Shown: positions 45,201 through 60,627, counted from the first letter of the stretch. The stretch: DNA of 64,000 nucleotides from Planctomycetota bacterium (GCA_963205185.1 CAUJHZ010000041.1:1-64000), one strand, 5' to 3'. Numbers and translations are program-made. The notes: generated from the letters alone by a model not told the origin.

Positions 45201-45748
45201 TTGATGCCAATCCCGCCGACCGCCCCTACCGCGGCTGGCAGGAAGACTCGGGCTCGTTCCGGCACCGAGCGTACCGGTGCATGGTGCGCGTGAAGTTCAA
45301 TCCCGCGCTGCCTTATCACTTCACCATCATGAAACACACAGGCTGGATCGCCTCCGAACGCACCGTCCGCGCGCACGAGAGCCGCAGCGACGGCCGGGCG
45401 CTGGCGGAAGGCACGGGCTACCAGTCGTCGTATCGCTATGGCTCGCATCAGTCGATCACGCGCGGCTGGCTGCCGCCCATGCACCAGACCGACACGCTGT
45501 TCCACAAGAAGACGGGCGGCATGGGATTCGTCTTCGGCGCCGACGTCGATAACCACGCCGTCAACACCGTGCCCAAGGAAACGCTCATTCGCATCACCAA
45601 AGCCGAGGCCGGCGGGCTCAACGGCCAGGGCGTCTGGACCAACGCGCAGAGCGGCTTCGGTCCGCTCGGGCAAAGCGAGGCCAATCTCGCCTATCTCGCC
45701 GGCGAACTGACCGGCATCGGAGCACCGGAGGACGGCTATGGATATTGA
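42203..45748 (+). CDS. nxrA: Molybdopterin oxidoreductase, NxrA/NarG-like catalytic subunit
   Basis: An 1181-residue bis-MGD enzyme of the type II DMSO-reductase group. ATG 42203 has an adjacent GAAGG. A Tat signal (LSRRKFIGLFGASSLAAFAW) sends it to the periplasm. The FeS-site region reads VCAPNDTHMCRMKAFVRNG, with Asp where NarG has one cysteine, as in NxrA-type sequences. The expected Mo-ligand Asp lies in NEYTWRGDQAPGTP, equivalent to the WHTD box of NxrA. Overall resemblance is to nitrite oxidoreductases of Nitrospira/anammox type. It would interconvert nitrite and nitrate; direction cannot be decided. Tat export and the cytochrome gamma subunit argue against membrane-bound cytoplasmic NarGHI, and there is no narI here. 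Confidence 0.88.
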   Translation: MSSENFESNEGGRQELNGGHGGKDLSRRKFIGLFGASSLAAFAWPSALGSLIPIVGVENPLLFYPQRGWERMYRDQYGYDRTFNWVCAPNDTHMCRMKAFVRNGVLIRSEQNYDVDRYGDCYGNKTSPAWHPRGCPKGFTFQRRVYGPYRAKGPAIRKGWKQWADDGFPSLSDKPALRTKYKFDDRGNDDFVRLSWDDAARYCALGLRAVAQTYSGDAGRQRLLADGYDEDLLHHWHGAGTTTIKMGSNLPIHGLIGKFGIYRFGNMLGLLDHHVRGVNPEEALGARAWNEYTWRGDQAPGTPFATGLQTSDMDFSDLRFSKMILMIGKNLVENKMAESHWFIEAMERGARIVNVSPDYAAPSAKSDYWIGVRPGLSDLALVLGLLRIIIDNDWYDADFTRHFTDMPLLVRTDTLKRLRPQEALAGYVNKDISSGPSFRLHGLTAEQREQIGDFCMWDSATDKMVPVSRDEVGDNLAFKPALRGTFHVKLVSGETVEVMPIFEMYRRHLKDYDVQTVAEITGADAALIERLARDLATIKPAAIHFGEGINHYFHATLHNRACFVLMAITGNIGMHGAGVFAWAGNYKGALLQGGRGKPGVGVYTYEDPFKPVLDEAATLGGQNLRHCMHHEEPSYWACGEEILKVKTPQGEKRFTGDTHLPTPTKAFWYNNANFLNQAKWIYDIIVNTLPKVDLIIDQQIEWTGSAEYSDIVFPVNSWAEFEDLELGGSCSNPFIQVWGGDGIKPVHDSRDDAVVFALVAESLGRLTGDRRFGDMWKYVLEKKNRVYIQRVLDSCITTVAKDGPYQLDRILRGDYGGEPGVAMFLFRTYPRVAFYEQVHDSLPFYTDCGRVAAYCDLDEAIACGENLLVHRESVEATPYLPNVIVSTSPYIRPLDYGIPIDAMDADLRQVRNVMMPWSKVKQTVNPLWSGGFHFFCSTPKSRHSTHSSWSTVDWNWIWSTSFSDPYRRDKRAPGVGDRQIQMNPQAGQDLGLSDGDYVYVDANPADRPYRGWQEDSGSFRHRAYRCMVRVKFNPALPYHFTIMKHTGWIASERTVRAHESRSDGRALAEGTGYQSSYRYGSHQSITRGWLPPMHQTDTLFHKKTGGMGFVFGADVDNHAVNTVPKETLIRITKAEAGGLNGQGVWTNAQSGFGPLGQSEANLAYLAGELTGIGAPEDGYGY

Positions 45749-46088
45749 AAGCGCCTGCGAATCGTCGCATCCTGCCGACCGGCCCATCGAGCCGGATCAC
45801 CCCATGATCCTCGACGGATCGATGGCGCCCGGCGACGTGGAGTTCATGGCGGTGTGCCTCTTCGAGGAGTTGCTCATGGTCGGCACGCCGCTGGAGATAC
45901 TCCGCGCCATGACCGCCGACCCGGAATACCAGGCGCTCTACGGAATGCGCCTCACACTGGGAAGCCGGCTCGACGCCATCCTCGATCGGATCCATGCGCG
46001 CGTCGGCTCGCACCGGCACGCGACCCGGGAATCGAACAATGACGTCCGGCCGGCAACCTTGACGGTCACCGCCTCGCGTCATCACTGA
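45738..46088 (+). CDS. Small unknown protein between the catalytic and FeS subunit genes
   Basis: A 116-residue protein overlapping the end of the molybdoenzyme gene by 11 bases, with GGAGG before its ATG, so it is surely translated. A helical core (DVEFMAVCLFEELLMVGTP then ILRAMTADPEYQALY) is followed by a His-containing disordered tail. I do not recognise it. It has no cofactor motif and no signal peptide. Conserved placement inside the operon would suggest an assembly factor or a regulatory clamp. It is too short for a full TorD chaperone, which is encoded separately at 47425. Confidence 0.68.
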   Translation: MDIESACESSHPADRPIEPDHPMILDGSMAPGDVEFMAVCLFEELLMVGTPLEILRAMTADPEYQALYGMRLTLGSRLDAILDRIHARVGSHRHATRESNNDVRPATLTVTASRHH

Positions 46089-46111
46089 ACGACCTGCATC
46101 AGGAGCACATC

Positions 46112-47413
<1,302 letters not shown>

Positions 47414-47424
47414 AAGGAGTCGGC

Positions 47425-48315
47425 ATGACCGCCGCCATCCAAAGCCTGACGACAGATGACCTCGCCGCCCGCGCGATGTTCGGCGTGGCGATCTCCCATG
47501 CCTGGCGCGATCCGATGGCTCGATCGCAGGAGGGACCGATCGCGTCGCCAGAGGAACTCGAGGCTCTGCGCGACGCTTGGCTCGCGATCGTCAGGAGTTC
47601 GGCCGAGCTGGACATGGCGGAACTCAGCCTGGGCGAACTCACGCCGCAGCTCGCTTCGATCGAGCCGCTTGTCGACTGGCTGGGCGCACCGAAGTCCCAG
47701 CGGGCCGAGGTGTTTGACAGCGTGTTCGGGCTGGTGGTATCGAAGGATTGCCCCCCTTACGAGACGGACTACTGCCACTGGGAAGACCCCACGTATCGCG
47801 CCAGCCAGATGGCTGATGTCGGCGGGTTCTACCAGGCGTTTGGCGTACAGCCCGGAGGGGATCGCCCGGAACGGCCGGATCACGTCGCGATTGAACTCGA
47901 ATTCATCGCGCTGCTGCACGAGAAGATGCGCATCGCGCTTGCGGCAGGTGAAGCGGAGCACGTGCAGATCTGCCGCGAGGCGCTCGATTCGTTCGTGCGC
48001 GATCACGCCGGCTGGTGGATGCCGACGTTCGCGCGCTGCGTGCAGCGCCGCATCGAACGGCACAGCGATGCGCAGACTTCGACCCCGCCGCACGATCTTG
48101 TCACGGCCCTGGTCGGGATCGGCGATTTGCTTCGCGCGTGGGCGGCCGTCCTGCGCACCGATGCCGGCGTCCCCGCCTCGCGCGAAATCATCGCTCCCAA
48201 TCCGCCGTCATACCGCCCGGAGGAAGAGGACGACGCGTGCTCATCCTGCGGCCTGCATCCGGCAGAAGCGCGGACGTGCGGGCAACCTGCAACTGCAACT
48301 CCGAAAGGAGATTGA
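47425..48315 (+). CDS. TorD/NarJ-like molybdoenzyme chaperone
   Basis: A 296-residue all-helical protein with the family signature SKDCPPYETDYCHW and later MADVGGFYQAFGVQPGGDRP plus ERPDHVAIELEFIALL. Such chaperones hold the Tat-tagged catalytic subunit until the molybdenum cofactor and FeS clusters are inserted. The start ATG 47425 has AAAGGAG. The last ~35 residues carry CSSCGLHPAEARTC, cysteines not usual in the family, perhaps a metal site. It is the natural partner of the NxrA-like subunit. Confidence 0.85.
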   Translation: MTAAIQSLTTDDLAARAMFGVAISHAWRDPMARSQEGPIASPEELEALRDAWLAIVRSSAELDMAELSLGELTPQLASIEPLVDWLGAPKSQRAEVFDSVFGLVVSKDCPPYETDYCHWEDPTYRASQMADVGGFYQAFGVQPGGDRPERPDHVAIELEFIALLHEKMRIALAAGEAEHVQICREALDSFVRDHAGWWMPTFARCVQRRIERHSDAQTSTPPHDLVTALVGIGDLLRAWAAVLRTDAGVPASREIIAPNPPSYRPEEEDDACSSCGLHPAEARTCGQPATATPKGD

Positions 48316-48316
48316 A

Positions 48317-49633
48317 ATGAGCGAGCTTCTTGAACACCCTGCCGATCGGGTCGATCGCCTCAAAGCCGCATTGCGGCGCGTGACCGAGAGCGGCGGCTCG
48401 CCACACTCGCGCCAGCGCCTGGCTCACCTGCTCACCGGCTGCGATGCATGTCAGGTGGCCCAGGCAGAGGACGAACTGGTGCGCGAAGGCGTGCCGGTCG
48501 AAAAACTCGTCGCGACCTGTGACGACCATGCCGCGGCGGTGCGCCAGTCGATGCCGTCGACGGCGACGCCCGCGTTTGCACCCGGTCATCCCGTGGAGAC
48601 ATTCCAGAGCGAGAACGCAGCACTTGAGTCGCACTGCGCTTCTCTGCAGGCGCGCTTGTCGGAACTGTTCAATGGCAGCAGCGCTCCGCCCGAGCAGGAC
48701 GTGCTCCAGATGCGCTCGATGCTCAACCAGATCCTCGATGTCGACAAGCATTACCTGCGCAAGGAGCAGCTGCTGTTCACCTGTCTCGAGCGGCACGGCA
48801 TTTCCGGCCCGTCGAAAGTCATGTGGGCCAAGGACGATGAGATCCGGGCGCTGCTGCGCGACCTCGATGTCGCGCTTGCCGCGCCGCTGGATGATGCAAC
48901 CGCCTGGCGCCGGGCCGTCGGCGCCGCGGCCGATCGGGCGTTGCCGGCGGTAATCGACATGGTCTTCAAGGAGAATCACATCCTGCTGCCCATGGCGATC
49001 AAGATGCTCGAGGAATCGGAGTGGGTGGAGATCTGGGCCCAGTCGCCGCAGTTCGGCTGGTGCATCGTCGATCCCGGGCGGGAATATTGCCCTTCGGCCT
49101 CGGCTCTGCTTGCCGCAACCAAGCCGCGCTTAAAAGCAAGCACGGCGGGCAATGAGCGAGCCGGCGACGCCGGCTTGTCGCTGCCGCTCACCCCGGCTGC
49201 CGCGCCTGCGCCGCCGCCACAAGCGGCCGTCATGTTTCCCACGGGCGCACTCACGGCCGAGCAGCTCATTGGCATCTTCAACAGCATGCCAGTCGATCTC
49301 ACGTTCGTGGATGCCGACGATCGCGTGCGGTTCTTCAGCGAGGGCGCCGGCAGGATCTTCGTGCGGGCCAAGGCGGTGATCGGCCGCCGCGTGCAGCAGT
49401 GCCATCCGCCCAAAAGCGTGCACCTCGTCGAGCAGATTCTGCAGGATTTCAAGGTCGGTCGGCAAAACGTCGCGGAGTTCTGGATCAACCTGCGCGGCCG
49501 CTTCATCCACATCCGCTACTTCGCAGTGCGCGGCGAGGCCGGCGAGTACCTCGGTACGCTCGAAGTCACTCAGGATCTCACCCGGGAACGTCAACTCCAG
49601 GGCGAGCAGCGGCTGGTCGTGTACGAGAACTGA
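48317..49633 (+). CDS. DUF438 / hemerythrin / PAS protein
   Basis: A 438-residue cytosolic protein, ATG 48317 with AAAGGAG, adjoining the chaperone gene. The N-terminal third is DUF438-like (LAHLLTGCDACQVAQAEDEL). The centre is a hemerythrin-type helical bundle (NQILDVDKHYLRKEQLLFTC; DMVFKENHILLPMAIKML) with HxxxE motifs that could bind a di-iron centre. The C-terminal part is a PAS domain (LIGIFNSMPVDLTFVDADD). An oxygen- or NO-sensing or detoxifying function is suggested by the di-iron bundle and by RIC and Rrf2 nearby. Its exact role in NXR-like clusters is unknown. Confidence 0.85.
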   Translation: MSELLEHPADRVDRLKAALRRVTESGGSPHSRQRLAHLLTGCDACQVAQAEDELVREGVPVEKLVATCDDHAAAVRQSMPSTATPAFAPGHPVETFQSENAALESHCASLQARLSELFNGSSAPPEQDVLQMRSMLNQILDVDKHYLRKEQLLFTCLERHGISGPSKVMWAKDDEIRALLRDLDVALAAPLDDATAWRRAVGAAADRALPAVIDMVFKENHILLPMAIKMLEESEWVEIWAQSPQFGWCIVDPGREYCPSASALLAATKPRLKASTAGNERAGDAGLSLPLTPAAAPAPPPQAAVMFPTGALTAEQLIGIFNSMPVDLTFVDADDRVRFFSEGAGRIFVRAKAVIGRRVQQCHPPKSVHLVEQILQDFKVGRQNVAEFWINLRGRFIHIRYFAVRGEAGEYLGTLEVTQDLTRERQLQGEQRLVVYEN

Positions 49634-49669
49634 GTCTCCGGCGGCGGGATGGATTGGTATGATTGCAAC

Positions 49670-49692
49670 GGGCCGGCCGGTGTGGCCGGCCC
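49670..49692 (+). terminator. Strong GC hairpin after NXR-like operon
   Basis: A perfect nine-pair stem (GGGCCGGCC with GGCCGGCCC, five-base loop) lies 37 bases after the DUF438 gene. It is followed by CCTGTCGCTTG with no T-tract, so it is a hairpin of the intrinsic type only in part. It shares the GGCCGGCCCTGT trait with hairpin A of the repeat family at 15954 and 30453. It may end the operon or be a relative of that family. Confidence 0.45.
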
Positions 49693-49776
49693 TGTCGCTT
49701 GCGCTGGTGACGACAGGCAAGCAGCCACGGTCAGCGCCTCTCTCCCCGCCGGGAACGGAGGTCCATCGAGGACGGC

Positions 49777-51144
49777 ATGAATCATCGCGACGAACCAGCG
49801 GCCTGGACGCTTCGCCTCGCCTGGACTCTTGGCCTGGCAATGGCGTTTCTGGTCATCTACTCAAGCACGAACTGGTACACGTCCACGCGAGTAGACGTCG
49901 GCATTCTGCGCTTCGCGTGGGAGCAGCGCCTGCCGTTCATCCAGCCGCTCATCGTGCCCTACATGTCGATTGATGTCCTGTTCCTGCTCGCACCGTTCAC
50001 TTGTCGAACAAAGCGGGATTTGAGAATCCACGGCGCTCGCATTCTGGCGACCACGACGATCGCCGGTGCTTGCTTCCTGCTCTTTCCGCTGCAGTTGGCC
50101 GAGGCGCGGCCCGATCTGACGGGCATCACGGGGTGGTCGTTCGAGCTGCTCAAGTCGTTCGACCGGCCCTTCAACATGTGTCCGTCACTGCACGTCGCCT
50201 ACGCGATCCTGCTGTGGGAGTTGTACCGTCGGCGCACCCGCGGTTGGCGCGCCGTCGCCGTCAAGTCGTGGTTTGCCCTCATCGTGGTTTCAGTGCTTTT
50301 TGTGAGACAGCACTATCTCATTGACGCGATTGTGGGAGCAGCGCTGGCCGTTGCCACGCTCTACGCCACACCCTCTGCCGAGATTGCGGATTCGCTGCCC
50401 GGCGCCGGCGAGGTCCGACCCAACCGGAGGATTGCCGGCTGGTACGCGGCAGGCGCCGTCGGCATGATGGCGGCGGCGGCGCTGCTGAGCCCCATCGGAC
50501 TCGTGCTCGCCTGGCCGAGCGTTTCGATGGCCATCGTCGCGGCGGGGTATCTGGGTCTGGGGCCGAGGATCTTCCGCAAGGTTCGCGGTCGACTCCGGCT
50601 CGAAGCGCGCGTCATGCTGGCGCCTTACCTGGCGGGCCTCTGGGTTTCGCGCGTGATCTTTTCAGCGCAAGAATCGCAGCGGAGTGGGACTGTGCTGGCG
50701 CCTGGGCTGGTCATCGGCGGCCGCTGCTCCAATCGGGCAGCCGAGGCCATGGCGCGGCGCGACATCACCGCCGTGCTCGATCTCACCGCAGAGCATTCAG
50801 CGCCACCGGCTTTCCGGCGCCTCGAGTACTTCAACATCCAGATTCTCGACCTGACACTGCCCACGCAGCAGCAGTTGCGGCAGGCCGTGGCCGTTGCGCG
50901 CAAGTTCGCAGCGAACGGAACGCTCTACATTCACTGCGGCCTGGGGTATTCCCGAAGCGCGACGGTTGCGGCGGCGATTCTGCTTGATCGGGAGTGCGCC
51001 TGCAGTGCGCAGGAGTCGATCGACCTCATCGCCGCCTCGCGCCCCAACGTCGAATTCAATAAACAGGCGCAGCGGCTGCTTGATCTGACGGCCCGCTCAC
51101 TGGCGCGTTCGCAGCGGCTTGACGCCGCGCCAGCGATACCGTAA
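49777..51144 (+). CDS. PAP2-type membrane domain fused to dual-specificity phosphatase
   Basis: A 455-residue protein. The N-terminal ~200 residues have several membrane helices (LGLAMAFLVIYSS; ARILATTTIAGACFLLF) with PAP2-family phosphatase motifs NMCPSLHVAYA and VRQHYLIDAIVG. Further helices (AAGAVGMMAAAALLSPIGLV) follow, and a cytosolic dual-specificity phosphatase whose CX5R loop is seen in IHCGLGYSRS (~residue 387). Both parts therefore look catalytically intact. It could act on phospholipid head groups or phosphorylated proteins. Its 3' end overlaps an antisense methyltransferase remnant. Confidence 0.88.
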   Translation: MNHRDEPAAWTLRLAWTLGLAMAFLVIYSSTNWYTSTRVDVGILRFAWEQRLPFIQPLIVPYMSIDVLFLLAPFTCRTKRDLRIHGARILATTTIAGACFLLFPLQLAEARPDLTGITGWSFELLKSFDRPFNMCPSLHVAYAILLWELYRRRTRGWRAVAVKSWFALIVVSVLFVRQHYLIDAIVGAALAVATLYATPSAEIADSLPGAGEVRPNRRIAGWYAAGAVGMMAAAALLSPIGLVLAWPSVSMAIVAAGYLGLGPRIFRKVRGRLRLEARVMLAPYLAGLWVSRVIFSAQESQRSGTVLAPGLVIGGRCSNRAAEAMARRDITAVLDLTAEHSAPPAFRRLEYFNIQILDLTLPTQQQLRQAVAVARKFAANGTLYIHCGLGYSRSATVAAAILLDRECACSAQESIDLIAASRPNVEFNKQAQRLLDLTARSLARSQRLDAAPAIP

Positions 51145-51317
51145 AGATCCCGTCTTCGTCGATCTCCATGGCGATCTTGCTAAAGCCCGCCTCTGCCGCG
51201 AGTCGGTCCATTTCCGCCTGGCTCCGACACCGCATGACCCATGGCTTACCCTCGCGGTTCGTCAGAACGTGCGCGATGAACTCCAGTTGAGGGCTGGGTT
51301 CGAACTCAATCGGCGAG
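51056..51317 (-). pseudogene. C-terminal remnant of a methyltransferase-like gene
   Basis: Minus-strand open frame ending in TGA (51056-51058). It reads PSPQLEFIAHVLTNREGKPW, then MRCRSQAEMDRLAAEAGF and EIDEDGIFTVSLARRQ. This is like the end of class I SAM-dependent methyltransferases beside such phosphatase genes. It is closed upstream by a TGA at 51318-51320, and the N-terminal SAM-binding portion is absent. It overlaps the end of the phosphatase gene by about 90 bases. The remaining gap up to 51485 holds no other gene I recognise. Confidence 0.55.
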
Positions 51318-51485
51318 CCTCAGGCGTTTTCGTCGATGCCGAATGACCGGGCAGGCTGGCAGCAGATCGCAATGCAGATGCACGCAGTCATCGCTTCGAT
51401 GCGGGCGCCACAGCCATCACTTTCCTGCCGACAGCCGAGTATGATCTGGCGGTCCTGGGACGGTGGGCCCAGCGGAGGTTGTGGC

Positions 51486-51872
51486 ATGGAGGAGCGTGTG
51501 CGCGTGGTGCTGGTGGATGATGAGCCGCGCCTGCGCTCGACGTGGGAGATGCTGATCAACCAGCAGCCCGACATGGCCGTGGTCGAATCGCTCGACAGTG
51601 CCGATGAGCTGCTCGCCCGGGCGCCCAATGGGGCTTCGGTGATGCTCGTCGATCTTTCGATGCCCGGTCGCGATCCGCTCGAGGCCGTGGCGGAACTGAG
51701 CCGGCGCAAACCCGACTGCCGGGTGATCATCCACTCGGCATACCACGACGCGCAAACGGCGCAGGCGGCGATGGAAAGCGGAGCGTGGGGTCTGGTGGAC
51801 AAACTGGGTTCGCCCGACGCCGTACTGGCCGCGATTCGCAAGGTTTCGGCAGGCGAAGCGGCGTTCGCTTAA
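51486..51872 (+). CDS. Single-domain response regulator
   Basis: A 128-residue receiver domain with no output module. VVLVDDEPRLRSTWEMLI gives the acidic pocket, VMLVDLSMPGRDPLEA the phosphorylated Asp, HSAYHDA the Ser switch and DKLGSPD the invariant Lys. ATG 51486 is chosen over the upstream in-frame methionines, which lie before the coding character begins. It lies just before a second receiver and the giant kinase, so it may be a phosphate carrier for them. Confidence 0.85.
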   Translation: MEERVRVVLVDDEPRLRSTWEMLINQQPDMAVVESLDSADELLARAPNGASVMLVDLSMPGRDPLEAVAELSRRKPDCRVIIHSAYHDAQTAQAAMESGAWGLVDKLGSPDAVLAAIRKVSAGEAAFA

Positions 51873-51920
51873 GGTTTTTCCCTACTGCTGATCCGGGGAA
51901 ATCGCGTAGACTGCTGCGCG

Positions 51921-52457
51921 ATGAGCGCATCCTCACTCGTGCGAGTTTTGTGCGTCGATGACAATGCCCTCGTGGCGGAAGCCATCATTGCCAAGCTTCG
52001 CTCCTCAGGCGGGTTTGAATGGATCGGCAACATCGACACCACCGACGATCTCGTCGCGACGGCGCTGCGAGCGCATCCTGACATCATTCTGCTCGATCTC
52101 GATTTGCCCGGCGGCGATCCGCTCGACGCGGCCGCTGCGCTGAGCCGCGCCGGCTGCGCGGCGCGCATCATCGTCTTCAGTGGGCACGTAAGTCCGGAAC
52201 TGTTCGAGCGCAGCATTCGCGCCGGCGCCTGGGGCTACATCTCCAAAAGCGACGGCGAAGAGGCGCTGGTCGAGGGCATCCGCTCCGTCGCCGACGGCGC
52301 CTTTGCGCTCTCGCCGGAGGTTGAGGCGATCTGCCAGCGGCACGATCGATTCGGCGAAGAGCCCGAAGACCTGTTCATGCACCTGCTTACTCCGCCCGCC
52401 GGCGCATCGCCTTGTGGCGACGACGCCCCGGCCGGCGACATCTCGGGACCACCTTGA
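51921..52457 (+). CDS. Response regulator (receiver domain, short tail)
   Basis: A 178-residue protein with an intact receiver: [18 protein letters not shown], the Asp in [23 protein letters not shown] and ISKSDGEE. The last ~50 residues ([17 protein letters not shown] and a Pro/Gly-rich tail) form no recognisable DNA-binding domain; the NarL-type helix-turn-helix is missing. It lies 48 bases after the first receiver and 11 bases before the hybrid kinase, so the three are probably co-transcribed. Confidence 0.85.
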   Translation: MSASSLVRVLCVDDNALVAEAIIAKLRSSGGFEWIGNIDTTDDLVATALRAHPDIILLDLDLPGGDPLDAAAALSRAGCAARIIVFSGHVSPELFERSIRAGAWGYISKSDGEEALVEGIRSVADGAFALSPEVEAICQRHDRFGEEPEDLFMHLLTPPAGASPCGDDAPAGDISGPP

Positions 52458-52468
52458 CGAGATCACCC

Positions 52469-57902
<5,434 letters not shown>

Positions 57903-57910
<8 letters not shown>

Positions 57911-59459
57911 GGGCAACGGCAAGTTGGTCTCAAGTGCTCCGCCGAGCCCGGAGGCTGCGCCTCCGAAGCAGGCGGTGGACATTCTCGTCGTGGATGACAA
58001 TCCCGGCAAATTGCTGGCGCTCGACGCCGCGCTGTCGCCGCTGGGCGAGAACGTGGTGGCCGCCTCGTCGGGACGCGAAGCACTGCGCCAACTGCTTTCG
58101 CGCGACTTCGCGACCGTGATCCTCGACGTCAACATGCCCGACATGGACGGCTTTGAAACGGCGCGCATGATCCGCTCGCGGGTGCGCTCGGCAACGACGC
58201 CGATCATTTTCGTCTCGGCCGTCAACATGAACGAAATCGACGCGCTCCGGGGCTATTCACTCGGCGCTGTCGATTACATCTTCGCGCCGGTCATCCCCGA
58301 AGTGCTCCGGGCCAAGGTGTCCGTCTTCGTGGAACTGCATCGCAAATCCGAGGAAGCGCGCATCCACGCCGAGCGCCTCGCCGAGCGCACGCGCGAACTC
58401 GAGCGGAGCCAGCGCGAACTTCGGCTCTCGGAGCGCATGGCGTCGATCGGCACGCTGTGCGCCGGGCTCGGGCACGACATGGGCAATCTCCTCCTGCCTT
58501 TGAGCGTGTGGACGAACTCCATTAAGGCCGCCGACCTGCCGCCGGAACTCGAGGACGGCGTGCGCCACCTGACGATGTGCGTGCAATACCTGCGGCGGCT
58601 GGCCAGCGGGCTGCGTCTGGTGTCGCTGGATCCTTCGCGAAGCAGCGGTGACGAACTGGTGAAGTTGCCCGCGTGGCTTGAGGAAATCGAGCCCATCCTG
58701 CGCAATTCGTTGCCGCGCGGCGTGAACCTCAAGACCGACATTCCAGCAGACCTACCCGCCGTTCGAATTGCGCCGCACCGGCTCGCGCAAGTGGCGTTCA
58801 ACCTCATCCAGAACGCGGGCGAAGTGCTGCGCGGGCGCGATGACGGGCTGGTGCGTCTGTGGGCCGAAGCCGACGAGTCCGGCGAGGGTGTGCGCGTGGG
58901 CTTAAGCGACAACGGGCCCGGCATGCCGCCGGACGTGCTCAAGCGTTGCCTCGATCCCTACTTCACCACCAAGACGCGCGGCATCTCCACCGGACTTGGC
59001 CTCTCGCTCGTGCACGGCATCATCCGCTCGGCCGGGTCACAGCTGGCCATTACATCGGCACTGGGCCGGGGAACGACGTTCTCGTTCGTGCTGCGGCCGG
59101 TCTCCGTTTCTCCGCCGGTGGATGCGGTGGCGGTGCTCGATTTGGCCGATGCGCGGTTGCGGGGGCTGGCGATGTCTTTCGCCAAATCAGCCGGCTGCAC
59201 GCCCGTGGCATCTCTCCCCGAAGACTGCCAGCGGGCCGCGGTCTGGATCACCGATGGAGCTGACGATCTCGCGGCGAGGGTGGAGGCATTCGTAGCCGAG
59301 CGCGGCGATCGCCGCGTCTTTCTCTTGGCCGATGACGATCCGGGCGTCGAGGGCGTGTGTGCGTGCAAACTGACCGGGCCGCGCGGGCTGGCAATCCAGA
59401 TTCGGCGCTTCATGTCCGAACTGGGCGCCGCCCCGGGCGTGTTCGCACCTTCGGCGTAG
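57903..59459 (+). CDS. Receiver-histidine kinase hybrid
   Basis: A 518-residue protein beginning with GTG 57903, overlapping the preceding kinase's stop by eight bases. Order: N-terminal receiver (DILVVDDNPGKLLALDAAL; Asp in VILDVNMPDMDGFE), coiled linker, a His-box region with GLGHDMGNLLLPLSV (His replaced within an H-D-M-G-N motif, as in kinases of the HWE/NtrB-like kind), then an ATPase domain (SDNGPGMPPDVL; GLGLSLVHGI). The last ~110 residues form an extra degenerate receiver-like fold (VFLLADDDPGVEG). It probably passes phosphate with the multi-HAMP kinase. Confidence 0.87.
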
Positions 59460-59469
59460 CCCGGCGCCG

Positions 59470-60597
59470 TCACTGCGACCTCGCGTCGGATCCCCCATGA
59501 TCCGGATGGTGGTCCGTCATCTGAACCCTCGTCTGGGGAAGCGCCTGCGGGTGCTCGCGCTGGAGATACTCAATCAGCTTTTCCCGCACATCCACGCGCA
59601 GGTCCCAGGCCCTCGAGGCGCTCGAAGCGCTGACGAGTGCCCGCATCTGCACCGCTGATTCGGTGGCGTCGGTCACCTGCAGCAGGCAGACGCGCTTGTC
59701 CCACTTGGGGTGCTGCTCCACGATCCGCTGCAGTTCCTCACGCACGGCGGCGAAGGGCACGCTGTAATCGGCGTAGATGAACACGGTGCCGAGAATATCC
59801 GCCGTGCGGCGGGTCCAGTTCTGGAACGACTCCGAGATAAACTTCGTAAACGGGCAGATGAGCCGGCGATCGTCCCAGATGCGCACGACCACGTAGGTGG
59901 TGGTGATCTCCTCGATGCGCCCCCACTCTCCGTCCACGATGACCACGTCATCGATGTTGATGGGTTGGGTGAGGGCGAGTTGTACGCCCGCGATGATGTT
60001 CTCCAGCACGGGCCGGGCCGCGAATCCGACGATGATCCCGGCGATGCCCGCCGACGCCAGCAGGCTCGTGCCCAGTTCGCGCACGCGCGGGAAGGTCATC
60101 AGCGCCAGTCCGATCCCGATGATGACGATGAGCACCACCAGCACGCGCGAGATAACGTTGATCTGCGTGTGCATGCGCCGCGCGGTGTAGTTATCCGGAA
60201 CGGTCGTGTCGTAGTGGCTGTTGATCAGATCCGCCGAGGCGCGCACGAGAGCGATGACCAGCCACGCCATGCTCAGAATGAGCAGCAGGCTGACGATGTG
60301 TCGCAGCATCGCGCTTTCGGACAGCACGACGACGCCGGGCAGCACGAACAGCACCGCCAGCAGCGGAAGCAGCACGCGCGACGGCCGACTCAGCCGCCGC
60401 ACAAAAGACTGATCCACCGGCGTCTCCGTGCGCCGGGCGAACCGGCGCAGAATCCAGAAAACCACAAGGTGGATCGCCAGGCCGACGGCGATGGCGATGC
60501 CGACCTTGAGCCACTCCTGCCACGGCACATCTTCGAGCCGGTCAAGAAAGTGCGCGAAGGTCTCCGCCTTCACCGTGCCGGTCGCTTTGCCGATCAC
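59470..60597 (-). CDS. Mechanosensitive channel of the MscS family
   Basis: A 375-residue membrane protein. Four hydrophobic helices precede the pore helix (LLASAGIAGIIVGFAARPVL), followed by the beta domain (NIDDVVIVDGEWGRIEEITT) and the FTKF/ENW-type loop, then a soluble C-terminal domain. MscS channels release solutes at high membrane tension, protecting the cell in hypo-osmotic shock. The start is GTG 60597 with AGGAGG seven bases upstream. It lies 30 bases after the end of the trehalose gene on the same strand. That fits a shared osmotic-stress response. Confidence 0.92.
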   Translation of the reverse strand: MIGKATGTVKAETFAHFLDRLEDVPWQEWLKVGIAIAVGLAIHLVVFWILRRFARRTETPVDQSFVRRLSRPSRVLLPLLAVLFVLPGVVVLSESAMLRHIVSLLLILSMAWLVIALVRASADLINSHYDTTVPDNYTARRMHTQINVISRVLVVLIVIIGIGLALMTFPRVRELGTSLLASAGIAGIIVGFAARPVLENIIAGVQLALTQPINIDDVVIVDGEWGRIEEITTTYVVVRIWDDRRLICPFTKFISESFQNWTRRTADILGTVFIYADYSVPFAAVREELQRIVEQHPKWDKRVCLLQVTDATESAVQMRALVSASSASRAWDLRVDVREKLIEYLQREHPQALPQTRVQMTDHHPDHGGSDARSQ

Positions 60598-60627
60598 CTC
60601 CGGTCCTCCTGCGGTCTGTCTGCACGG

